From the NCBI RefSeq assembly GCF_019049655.1, contig NZ_JAFMOX010000067.1, forward strand, positions 434,001-498,000: a stretch of 64,000 nt of DNA, in the 5' to 3' direction. The notes under the pieces are model-generated. The model ran no database searches. It was not told the origin of the DNA and saw only the letters and a program-made list of their open reading frames with translations. This stretch comes from Rahnella rivi. Its GTDB lineage: Bacteria; Pseudomonadota; Gammaproteobacteria; Enterobacterales; Enterobacteriaceae. A program made the translations under genes and the position numbers. Shown piece by piece: positions 51,692 through 59,772 of the stretch. Positions within the stretch are counted from its first letter, which is position 1; every line of letters begins with the position of its first letter.

Positions 51692-53059
51692 TTACTGTGT
51701 TTTCTTCAAAATATAATTCAGGGAGAATTGTTTTACTGTCAGTTTCTCGGTGGTAAATTCCACCTGAAATGGGCTGGTTCTGCTGCTGTTTAAAAAACCA
51801 GGCCAGAATGTCTTTGCCAGACAGGTTATCGGGTTTTTATAAATACCTTGTTTAATGCTGCACGACGCATCCAGATAAAAATACTTATCCACCATCGTTT
51901 TCTCGAGGAAGGGTAATTTAAAGGCATAATTCAGGGACTCTGCCAGTAAGTATTTCTGCATTTCTCTGGCGGGTAATATTCTGAACATAAAAAGGTAGCG
52001 AATCACGAGATGGAAATCGTCAAGGTTTTTACTGAGTTCAGCGAGTTCACTCTCCAGATATTGTATAACTTCATTATCCGCCGGCAATATTATCGCGGTA
52101 TCTTCTGCTAATGACTGAATTAACATCGCCGCAGGCGTGGGGGCGGCCAGACATTTCAACACTTTCGTGGCCCGGTAGATTTTTCTGCCCAGATGACTGC
52201 TCTTATTTTTCCATACGGGCAAAAACGTGCCGAATGTCGACAGCGCCCGGACTCCCCGGCGGCGATAGAGATCGTACAATTTATCGTGCGGAAGCCCGCA
52301 GAACAGGGAATCAGCCCCCTGCCCGTCGAGGACTGCAAGGCCGGTTTCGGCTTTTGCCGACGTGACCAGCGCCGGGATCACCAGTGCAATTTTGTCGGCA
52401 ACAGGTTCAAGCGTCAGACGAATAAAATCACCGGCGACGGCACTCAGATCGCTTTCGACCGAAACGTGTTTAAATACTGTCGCCGTGTCTGCACACATTT
52501 TTTTCGCTTTGGTTGTTTCTTGCGGCATAGACGCCATAAAACAATGGATGGCACAGCGGGTTTTATTCAGCTGATTAGAAATCCCCAGTAACAGCGAGGA
52601 ATCCAGCCCACCGCTAAATAAGACCTGATAATCAGATTCATTTTGCGCGAGCGAATGTTGCAGATCCGCCAGAAGTTGCGCACCTGTCTCAACCTGATGC
52701 TGCGCATTTTCATTGTCGAAAGAGTGACGGACAGGATAAAGCGTCTTAAATGTCAGCGGATTGGACATCACCACGCCAATATAAGGCGCCAGCAAATAAA
52801 CGTTTTTATACAGCGTAAAAGGCGGTGCAATAAACCCATAACGCAGATAGAAATCCTGTGCATCAGCATTAATTTCCAGGTCTGAATCAGCATTTATTTC
52901 ACTGAGATTATCAGATATCACAACATGATCATTACAACGCGTAATAAAACGTCGCGTCCTGATGTGCTCATTATAAATCACGTTATTGTCATAACGCAGT
53001 CCCAGAGTTTTAAGCACATTGCCCTGCAATATCTCACCAATACTTATTTTTAATAGCAT
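51692..53059 (-). CDS. Asparagine synthetase-like protein of the exopolysaccharide locus
   Basis: This 455-residue protein has an ATP-pyrophosphatase (PP-loop) SGGLDSS (149-155) and a following VLDGQGADSLFCGLPHDKL, as in asparagine synthetase B and beta-lactam synthetase. The N-terminal domain (about 1-130) is shortened and begins MLLKIS, so the catalytic Cys2 of a glutaminase is absent. It would need free ammonia or another amine. In the second motif Ser stands where AsnB enzymes usually have Glu. Related proteins in polysaccharide loci amidate uronic acids; that role is a guess here. It is divergent from wzx. Confidence 0.75.
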   Translation of the reverse strand: MLLKISIGEILQGNVLKTLGLRYDNNVIYNEHIRTRRFITRCNDHVVISDNLSEINADSDLEINADAQDFYLRYGFIAPPFTLYKNVYLLAPYIGVVMSNPLTFKTLYPVRHSFDNENAQHQVETGAQLLADLQHSLAQNESDYQVLFSGGLDSSLLLGISNQLNKTRCAIHCFMASMPQETTKAKKMCADTATVFKHVSVESDLSAVAGDFIRLTLEPVADKIALVIPALVTSAKAETGLAVLDGQGADSLFCGLPHDKLYDLYRRRGVRALSTFGTFLPVWKNKSSHLGRKIYRATKVLKCLAAPTPAAMLIQSLAEDTAIILPADNEVIQYLESELAELSKNLDDFHLVIRYLFMFRILPAREMQKYLLAESLNYAFKLPFLEKTMVDKYFYLDASCSIKQGIYKNPITCLAKTFWPGFLNSSRTSPFQVEFTTEKLTVKQFSLNYILKKTQ

Positions 53060-53153
53060 AGATGTCCTTATTCAAAATCATTTAACTGTCCACAGGTGAA
53101 ACAACCAGATAAAATCCCCGTCAAAATGGAACGTGAGCTTTAAGGCATTCAGG

Positions 53154-54371
53154 ATGAAAAAAAATCTTCGGCTTAACGAGGTGGCAAAAAATCTGCTCAA
53201 CCTCACCTCAATAAATGTACTTAATTTACTGGTGACATTAGTCACCATTCCCTTTCTTTCCCGTGTACTGGGGCCGGAGCACTACGGTTACTATTTTATT
53301 TTTATATCCGCTTCTCTCTTCGCCACCATTATGACTGACTACAGCACCCAAATAACCGGCGTGCGTGACGTGGCGAAAAACAAGGATCCCCGGCAGTTGC
53401 CGCGTCTCTACGCGCAATATCAGGCTGTACGGTTTGTCGCTGGCTTATTTTCTTGCCTGATTTTTACGGTATATACCGCCTGCGTTATTCCGGGCATTTC
53501 ACTGCCGGTCATTGCCACCTATTATCTGATTGTGGTTTCCGGCCATTACCTGACAGCCAGCTGGTTTCATCAGGGTATTTCCCGGCTCAGCGCGCTGGCA
53601 GTGGCGACCCTTCTCTCCCGCCTGGTACACATTGTCGCGCTTTTACTGTGGGTCCGCTCCTCGGCGGACATGCTGCTGGCCGTCTTCATCAATGCCCTGG
53701 CCTATTTGCTTACCGGGCTTTACGCCGTCAGATGTCGTCATACTCAAAACGGCCTCAGAGAAAATGTAGAATTCACCGGATTGTGGTCACGCCTCTGTGC
53801 AGGCCGGGACAGCTTTATCGGTGACTTTGCGCCAAACCTCTACAGCAATATTCCGCTACTGATCATCGGATCGCTGGTCAGCCCCGCCGTTTTTGCCGGT
53901 TTCAGTATCGCGATGCGTCTGGTGGCCATTGCCGGTTCGGTGCAACTTATGCTCTCTAAAGCCGCTTACCCGATCATTGCGAAAGGCAAAGGCACTTTTG
54001 GCCGCCTGCTGCAGCTCAATGTGTTGCTTTCAGCGCTGCCGGTACTGGTGATCTTTATGTTCGGCGATCGTTGCGTCACGCTTTTTCTCGGCTCCGGTTA
54101 CCCGGACGTCACGGGTTATCTCAAACTTCTCAGCGCGGGAATTTTATTCAACGGCATGCTGACCGCATATTCCTATGGCTATTTTCTTCCCCGTCACCTT
54201 GACCGCGAGTTCCGCAACATCTCTCTGTTCGTCTCACTGGTTTCTGCCGTGACCGGCTATGTGCTGATTTATCTCTTTTCTGTCACCGGCGCGATCGCCA
54301 TGTTTGTTTTTGCCAGAATGCTTTTCGTCATGTGTTACGCGCTGACTCACCGGCGTCTATCCCGCCGGTGA
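53154..54371 (+). CDS. wzx: Wzx-type polysaccharide flippase
   Basis: This 405-residue membrane protein has about 12 hydrophobic helices. The N-terminal pattern NVLNLLVTLVTIPFLSRVLG and GYYFIFISASLFATIMTDYS is typical of the polysaccharide-exporter (PST/MOP) family. It would flip undecaprenyl-linked repeat units across the inner membrane. The start is MKKNLRL after AGG; an upstream GTG is possible. It is the only gene of the locus on the plus strand, and its last 15 bases overlap the convergent wzy-like gene. Confidence 0.85.
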   Translation: MKKNLRLNEVAKNLLNLTSINVLNLLVTLVTIPFLSRVLGPEHYGYYFIFISASLFATIMTDYSTQITGVRDVAKNKDPRQLPRLYAQYQAVRFVAGLFSCLIFTVYTACVIPGISLPVIATYYLIVVSGHYLTASWFHQGISRLSALAVATLLSRLVHIVALLLWVRSSADMLLAVFINALAYLLTGLYAVRCRHTQNGLRENVEFTGLWSRLCAGRDSFIGDFAPNLYSNIPLLIIGSLVSPAVFAGFSIAMRLVAIAGSVQLMLSKAAYPIIAKGKGTFGRLLQLNVLLSALPVLVIFMFGDRCVTLFLGSGYPDVTGYLKLLSAGILFNGMLTAYSYGYFLPRHLDREFRNISLFVSLVSAVTGYVLIYLFSVTGAIAMFVFARMLFVMCYALTHRRLSRR

Positions 54372-55409
54372 AGTGTGCAATAACCGGCGATTCTCTTCCG
54401 CTATATATAAAATAAACAAGCACATAGGAAAGATAAAACCTGAGCGATAGCGCACAGCCGATCCCGGATTAAATAAACCGAACGGGTAATGTGCTATCAG
54501 CAGGGCAAAGGTAAAGGTGAAAACCAGCGTCAGACTCAGCACATTGATATAACCGCGATGAAATGCCGCTCTCGCGCACTGGAACACCACAAAACCCGCC
54601 AAAAAAATACCTTCAAGAAAGAACGGCAGCATCTTCGGCGCGGCCAGAGCTTCAAACAACGTCGGCCCGATAAACGACACCGGCAATCCCGCGGGTAAAT
54701 AGGTAAAAAAGTCATACTCGTTCAGCCAAAAATCATTGGTGCGGGTGCTGCTGCTGTTGGCAGAAAAATGTAACGGTATGATCTGGGTGTACTCATAGAT
54801 CAGATCCATGTAGTGAATCGCCACCGCCATGGTGCCAAGCAATGCTATGGTTAACAACGCCAGAAGAATCTCCCTTCTGAACCCCATCCGAAAAATGGTG
54901 ATAGCCAGCGCTGAAAGATAAATACACACCGAATAATGCGGTTTCATAAAGGTCAGCAACGCCAGACCCAGCAACTGAAACAGCGAGAAAAACACCCTTC
55001 GCTGACTGAGAAGATCAATCAGCCCGCCGGTACACAGGCAGAACGAAAACAGAACAAACACTTCTTTTGACAGAATTGACGTCCAGACGCCAAATGAAGG
55101 CAGCATCATCAGCACAAAAACCAGCCGGATATTTCCCGATGAAAACTCCGCCTTCTCCAGCAGATACACCATTCCCCACACCGATAAAATCAGAGAAAAA
55201 ACATAACTGCCGATATTCCCCAATGCAGCGCCGATAAGTGACATCAGGTAAGCGGTACTGGCCAGATTATTCCGCTCCAGATATTCGCCATTCAGGTAAT
55301 CACCGGTATCGCCAAGCGAAGTGAACCGCGCAAAAACCAGTACGGCGAAGAACGCGTAGGCAATTTTTATCAGGCAAATTCCGCTGAGTTGCTGTCTGGA
55401 TGTGTACAT
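54357..55409 (-). CDS. wzy: Wzy-like polysaccharide polymerase
   Basis: This 350-residue integral membrane protein has about ten hydrophobic helices and a longer periplasmic-type loop around residues 205-255 (HYMDLIYEYTQII...NEYDFFTYLPAG). The topology and its position after wzc suggest the repeat-unit polymerase Wzy, a family too variable for sequence motifs. It follows wzc by 12 bases and runs convergently into wzx. Alternative: an EpsG-like or O-antigen polymerase-related protein of the same role. Confidence 0.65.
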   Translation of the reverse strand: MYTSRQQLSGICLIKIAYAFFAVLVFARFTSLGDTGDYLNGEYLERNNLASTAYLMSLIGAALGNIGSYVFSLILSVWGMVYLLEKAEFSSGNIRLVFVLMMLPSFGVWTSILSKEVFVLFSFCLCTGGLIDLLSQRRVFFSLFQLLGLALLTFMKPHYSVCIYLSALAITIFRMGFRREILLALLTIALLGTMAVAIHYMDLIYEYTQIIPLHFSANSSSTRTNDFWLNEYDFFTYLPAGLPVSFIGPTLFEALAAPKMLPFFLEGIFLAGFVVFQCARAAFHRGYINVLSLTLVFTFTFALLIAHYPFGLFNPGSAVRYRSGFIFPMCLFILYIAEENRRLLHTSPAG

Positions 55410-55421
55410 ATCTTTCCCGGC

Positions 55422-57590
55422 TCAGCTTTTCTTATTCATGGCGTACTGGTAATTCTCATAATGCCCGTGTCGGAAGAACTGCGCGGCACGACGGTGCGTG
55501 GCGTTAAGCACCACGCCATTGACCTCATACCCTTCCTGGGCGAATTGTGTCAGGGAAATATCCAGTTCATCTGGCGTGGTGACTTCAAAACGCGCCACCA
55601 TCAGGTTCACGCCGGAGTAATTAGCAATGATCATGGCATCCCCTACGGCCATCACCGGTGGCGTATCGAAAATCACCACATCGTAATGCTCGCTTGCCCA
55701 CTGGCAAAAAGCCGGAAAACGCGGCGTCAGCAGCAATTCAGAAGGATTGGATGGCGCCGTTCCCCGCGTCATCATATCCAGATTGCTCACGCGGGTGTGA
55801 TGAATGGCCTGCCCGAAGGCCAAACCTGACGACAACAACTCAGACAATCCGGGCGCATAACCCACATTGAAGATGTTGTGCAGATAGCCCCGTCGCATAT
55901 CGGCATCCACCAGCAAAACCCGCAAATCAGACTGCGCAAACACAACGGCCAGATTACTGCTGATAAAGCTTTTACCAATATGGCTGGTGGCACCGGCCAG
56001 CATCAGAATTTTATTTTCAGCCTGTTTAAGCTGGAAATACAGGCTGGTGCGCAGGCTGCGGATGGCTTCAATGGCGCTGTCGTCCGGCGCGGAAATGGCC
56101 AGTAAGGGCTCACTGACGCCACTGCGTTCACCCTGCTGCTTTTTCGAATAAGGGATGCTGCTGAAAACGCTGAACCCCATTTGCCGGAGTTGATCCGAGC
56201 CGCTGATCCCGCGCCTGAAAACATTGCGAATAAAGACCAGCGCGATGGAAAGCACCAGGCCGAGCACCGCTCCCGTCAGCACCAGCTGGCGGTTTTTAGG
56301 GTAGATCGGCTGAGGTAAAACCTCTGCGGCATCAACAATATGGACATTCCCTACCGTGCTGACCGTGTCAATATTCAGCTCCTGCTGTTTATTGAGCAGC
56401 AACATGTAGATGTCCTGCGCTGACTGGACATCGCGGGTCAGGCGAAACACATTTTGCTGCGTTTCCGGCATGGCGCTGATTTTATTACTCAGCGCGGCTT
56501 TGGCTTTTTCCAGTGCCTGCTTTTTCTCAAGCAGGGCCCGGAAGGCCGGGTGTGCCGGCGTATAGCGTTTTGAGAGGTCCGACTGCTCCACTTTCAGCGC
56601 ACTGAGCTGAGAATCGATTTCCACACCGGAATCCAGAATCGTGCGGGCTTCCATCGGTAAATCGATCGAACCCCTCTCTTTGCGAAAAAGGTTCAGCCGG
56701 GATTCTGCTTTTTCCAACTGAGCTTTGATGAGCGGCAGTTGATGCTGAACAAACGTCAGGCTTTTACGCGCTGATTCAGATTTTTTATCAATACTTTTAT
56801 GCACATAGTTATCACTGATCGAACTTAATATCCGCCGGATAGTTTTGGGATCTTCGCCCAGCAGCGAGAGCCGCAGCATGCCGGTATCCTTCGACGATTC
56901 GACCACATTCAGGTTTTTCTCGAGGTTCTTTATTGCCTTAAACGGATTGATTTTGGTCAGCGTGAAACGGGTACCCGGCGAGGCATCACTCTGACTGACG
57001 ACAATCGTCATACCCTCTGCATTCAGGGCTTCCCCGAACCGGCCATGCATCGCGACATTGTCGCCTGCCAGACTGAACCGGCCCTCATCCAGAATGGTCA
57101 GGGTGAAAGGCTGATCCAACCTTTCCTCGGGTACGTTAAACACAGGAACCGTGACCTGAACGTTTCTTTGCCCCAGTAACCGGGCACCGGCTTTGGCAAG
57201 ATTAAGGAATTTCTCTTGCTCGATCTCGATGTCGAGCCCCATATCCTCCACCGATTTACCCAGGACTGAACGTGATTTTATCAGCACTATTTCCGTACTA
57301 GCCGACGAAGTGTCATCAGGCTGAAGGCCATACAACTTACTGAAAATATTCTCCGTGCCTTCTTTTTCAAGCTGGATTAATGCCTCTGCCTGAAAAACCG
57401 GGGGCGAGATGATGCCCCACATCAATGCCAGCACGATACCCGCTGCGGTCAAAACGACAATCAGCACTTTACTGTCGAGCAACACGCCCCACAGATAACG
57501 GACATCGACCAGATAATCTTCCCCTCTGATCGGCTTTACGACACCCCGCAACTTCTGCATTCTGGATCCTGTTTCTTTTCTATTTGTCAT
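55422..57590 (-). CDS. wzc: Tyrosine-protein kinase / chain-length regulator Wzc
   Basis: This protein of about 722 residues has a Wzz domain with membrane helices near 43-62 and 438-455 and a long periplasmic coiled-coil region (about 275-400). The C-terminal BY-kinase has Walker A GATSHIGKS (533-541), Walker A' VLLVDADMRR (558-567) and Walker B VVIFDTPP. It controls polymer length and export with Wza. The C-terminal tail (HGHYENYQYAMNKKS) has only three tyrosines, fewer than E. coli Wzc. The start is uncertain: the ATG overlapping wzb lacks a ribosome site, and an ATG ten codons later follows AGGA. Confidence 0.93.
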   Translation of the reverse strand: MTNRKETGSRMQKLRGVVKPIRGEDYLVDVRYLWGVLLDSKVLIVVLTAAGIVLALMWGIISPPVFQAEALIQLEKEGTENIFSKLYGLQPDDTSSASTEIVLIKSRSVLGKSVEDMGLDIEIEQEKFLNLAKAGARLLGQRNVQVTVPVFNVPEERLDQPFTLTILDEGRFSLAGDNVAMHGRFGEALNAEGMTIVVSQSDASPGTRFTLTKINPFKAIKNLEKNLNVVESSKDTGMLRLSLLGEDPKTIRRILSSISDNYVHKSIDKKSESARKSLTFVQHQLPLIKAQLEKAESRLNLFRKERGSIDLPMEARTILDSGVEIDSQLSALKVEQSDLSKRYTPAHPAFRALLEKKQALEKAKAALSNKISAMPETQQNVFRLTRDVQSAQDIYMLLLNKQQELNIDTVSTVGNVHIVDAAEVLPQPIYPKNRQLVLTGAVLGLVLSIALVFIRNVFRRGISGSDQLRQMGFSVFSSIPYSKKQQGERSGVSEPLLAISAPDDSAIEAIRSLRTSLYFQLKQAENKILMLAGATSHIGKSFISSNLAVVFAQSDLRVLLVDADMRRGYLHNIFNVGYAPGLSELLSSGLAFGQAIHHTRVSNLDMMTRGTAPSNPSELLLTPRFPAFCQWASEHYDVVIFDTPPVMAVGDAMIIANYSGVNLMVARFEVTTPDELDISLTQFAQEGYEVNGVVLNATHRRAAQFFRHGHYENYQYAMNKKS

Positions 57591-58035
57591 TTATGTCTAA
57601 GGCCCGGCCCCAACCTTGCGCAGAAGTGATGAGTTGCTGAGCGATGTGTTCATGCACCGCAAGGCTGCGGTTGAAAGGATCGGTAATATCTTGTTGTGAA
57701 TCCCAGTAGCTAAAAAGCATGGTTTTCCCTTCAGCCTCCGGGACAATGCGCGCCAGCATGGCGATCTGATGTTTTTCCATCACCAGAATTAAGTCCTGAC
57801 GACGGCATAACGCCGCATCCAGCTGCCGGGCGCAGTGCCCCCCGGTATCAATCCCGTAACGCGCAGCGACAAGGGCGGCATCCCGGTCAATGTCATGCCC
57901 TCTGAGCGCCATCAGCCCGGCAGACCGGATGTCGTGGCCGGGTAAATACTGGCGCAACAAGCGCTCCCCCAGCGGCGAACGACAAATATTGCCCACGCAA
58001 ACCACCAGGATGCGCTGACAACTCAGTCTGCCCAA
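57580..58035 (-). CDS. wzb: Low-molecular-weight protein-tyrosine phosphatase Wzb
   Basis: This 151-residue phosphatase dephosphorylates Wzc. The P-loop C-V-G-N-I-C-R-S begins the active site, and the general acid is in DITDPF. The only start near the aligned position is a TTG that overlaps the wza stop by 13 bases (MGRLSCQRILVV...), so translation is probably coupled to wza. The 3' end overlaps the proposed wzc start by 11 bases. Confidence 0.92.
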   Translation of the reverse strand: MGRLSCQRILVVCVGNICRSPLGERLLRQYLPGHDIRSAGLMALRGHDIDRDAALVAARYGIDTGGHCARQLDAALCRRQDLILVMEKHQIAMLARIVPEAEGKTMLFSYWDSQQDITDPFNRSLAVHEHIAQQLITSAQGWGRALDINDK

Positions 58036-59171
58036 TTTTGGGTCCAGCGCGCCGATTCCGTCATGTTGTGAACACCTGCGATAGTGGGCACCAGCTGACT
58101 GATCACGCGATTCCAGCGGGTCACCGGCGCGGTAGTGACATAGACGATGTCATAGGGCTGCAAACGGAATTCGGTGCCCAAAATCAGCGCCGTGGCATCT
58201 TTTGCGTTCAGCTGATAAATACTCGCTATTTTGGCGTTGTCGGGCTTCTTACCCCGCAGCGAACGGATAACAAATATCCCGCTGGCATCACTGCTTATCT
58301 GATCCAGGCCTTCGGCATTGCCCAGCGCTTCCGTCAGCGACATGCCACTGCGATCCATCTTCAGGGTCGCCTGCTTTTTCACTTCGCCCATCACAAACAC
58401 TTTTAAGTCGTCATTGCGCGGGATGTAGAGAATATCGCCCGAGGTCAGCAGAGTGTTTTGGGTGAGATCGCCGTCTTGCAGCAACCCGGCCAGCGAAAGC
58501 GGCAACTCTTTTCCGTTGCGGGTTAATACCACATGGTTCCAGTCCGCATTTTCGCTGATCCCGCCCGCCTGATTGATGGCATCCATCACGGTCAACGGCA
58601 CATTGGTAATCGAAACATTGCCACTCTGCGCAACGGCGCCGGTCACAAAGACTTTTTGCGAACGGTACTCCGCCACGCTGACATCCACCTGCGGGGAGGT
58701 AATGAACGTGGCCAGCCGCCGGCTCATCAACGTTCGCACTTCAGCGGCCGTTTTACCTTTCACCACCACGTTGCCCACGTAGGGATAGAATATTGTGCCG
58801 TCAGCGTGGACTGCGTTTCCGCTGCCGCCACTGTTACGCAGTTGCCCGTCTGGCTGAGTCAATTCAGGGTGCTCCCAGAGCGTAATATTCAGAACATCAC
58901 CGACACCGATCAGGTACTGATAATGTTGTACAGCGTGATCGAGTTGCGGATTCGCTTTCGCGACAACGGGTATTGCGCGCTGACGGTCAATCAACTGCGG
59001 CGTAATGGGATAGACATCCACCAATGCATTAATTTCCGCGCCATATTCCGGGTCGTTGATAATATGTTTTCCTGACGTCGTTAAATGACTTCCGGGAGCC
59101 CACTGGCAGCCAGAAAGTAATAGCGCAGCCGACAGCAGCGCAGAAGAAATTTTATATTTTATTATTTCCAT
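58023..59171 (-). CDS. wza: Polysaccharide export outer-membrane lipoprotein Wza
   Basis: This 382-residue lipoprotein has lipobox LLSGC (C22). The polysaccharide-export domain (YLIGVGDVLNITLWEHPEL at about 85-104) is followed by SLBB-type repeats (KVFVTGAVAQSGNVSITN and VFVMGEVKKQATLKM). An amphipathic C-terminal helix (TRWNRVISQLVPTIAGV) forms the outer-membrane pore. Its periplasmic ring docks on Wzc. It is the first gene of wza-wzb-wzc-wzy. ATG chosen over an adjacent upstream TTG. Confidence 0.95.
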   Translation of the reverse strand: MEIIKYKISSALLSAALLLSGCQWAPGSHLTTSGKHIINDPEYGAEINALVDVYPITPQLIDRQRAIPVVAKANPQLDHAVQHYQYLIGVGDVLNITLWEHPELTQPDGQLRNSGGSGNAVHADGTIFYPYVGNVVVKGKTAAEVRTLMSRRLATFITSPQVDVSVAEYRSQKVFVTGAVAQSGNVSITNVPLTVMDAINQAGGISENADWNHVVLTRNGKELPLSLAGLLQDGDLTQNTLLTSGDILYIPRNDDLKVFVMGEVKKQATLKMDRSGMSLTEALGNAEGLDQISSDASGIFVIRSLRGKKPDNAKIASIYQLNAKDATALILGTEFRLQPYDIVYVTTAPVTRWNRVISQLVPTIAGVHNMTESARWTQNWAD

Positions 59172-59772
59172 CAACCTGACTTATTTATCGAGAAGGACAC
59201 CTTTACTTTTGATTTAATTCTTACAGAGTCATAAATAAAAACCATGGCATTAATAATGGCGAATAAAATGACACTCAAAAATTCTTTTTACGCCTTTGGG
59301 ACAGGCAAAGACAATAAGCCTGGCCAACCGAAAACCTATACAAAGGAATGATTGTTGATAAACATTTTAGATACTGTAATGGCAGAAATGGCTTTATGAG
59401 CTTCTGTCAAAAGACAAAAACAAACCTTAAGTTCAATCACTTACATTTCAATTAAGCTATATTAAAAATCTCACGAAAGCAACTCCTCGAAAATTCATCG
59501 CGGATGAAGCACGCCTTAATATTTAAAACTTATCATGACAAATGAAAATAAATCGTTATCGAAAGGAGTAACATTGGCTGTTTTGTGATGAGTTCATGTC
59601 ATTTAATCTTATAAAAAGAGGAGTTAATAAGCAGGATACGTGAGGATGTTCACAAATTTATTCAACATTGCAACAGAATATATAAATAAGAATTCTATTT
59701 AGATAATGATCTAAAAGTCTTAAAAGTCATGCCCGAATAAAAAAAGACTTTATTATCCGGGCACCTGGTTAA
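59172..59772. other. AT-rich region between speC and wza
   Basis: This 601-base gap is strongly A/T-rich. It must hold the promoter of the wza operon and contains the speC terminator. I looked for a JUMPstart/ops element (GGCGGTAG) on the wza strand and found none. A TAAGAATTCTA near 59686 vaguely resembles an RcsB box but is weak. Two short frames with nearby GGAG-like runs (around 59560 and 59645) encode fewer than 20 residues and are not convincing. Confidence 0.6.
59731..59762 (-). terminator. Terminator of speC
   Basis: On the minus strand GCCCGG-ATAATAAA pairs with TTTATT-CGGGC across a loop containing a T run. It lies 11 bases after the speC stop. Confidence 0.7.

Noticed and set aside
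51692..53059. Lasso-peptide cyclase (McjC-like) reading of the asparagine-synthetase-like gene
   Set aside because: No precursor peptide, no McjB-type leader protease and no ABC exporter are nearby; the neighbours are polysaccharide genes.
59686..59700. RcsAB box upstream of wza
   Set aside because: TAAGAATTCTATTTA matches the box only in its first half, in a very A/T-rich region, about 500 bases from wza.
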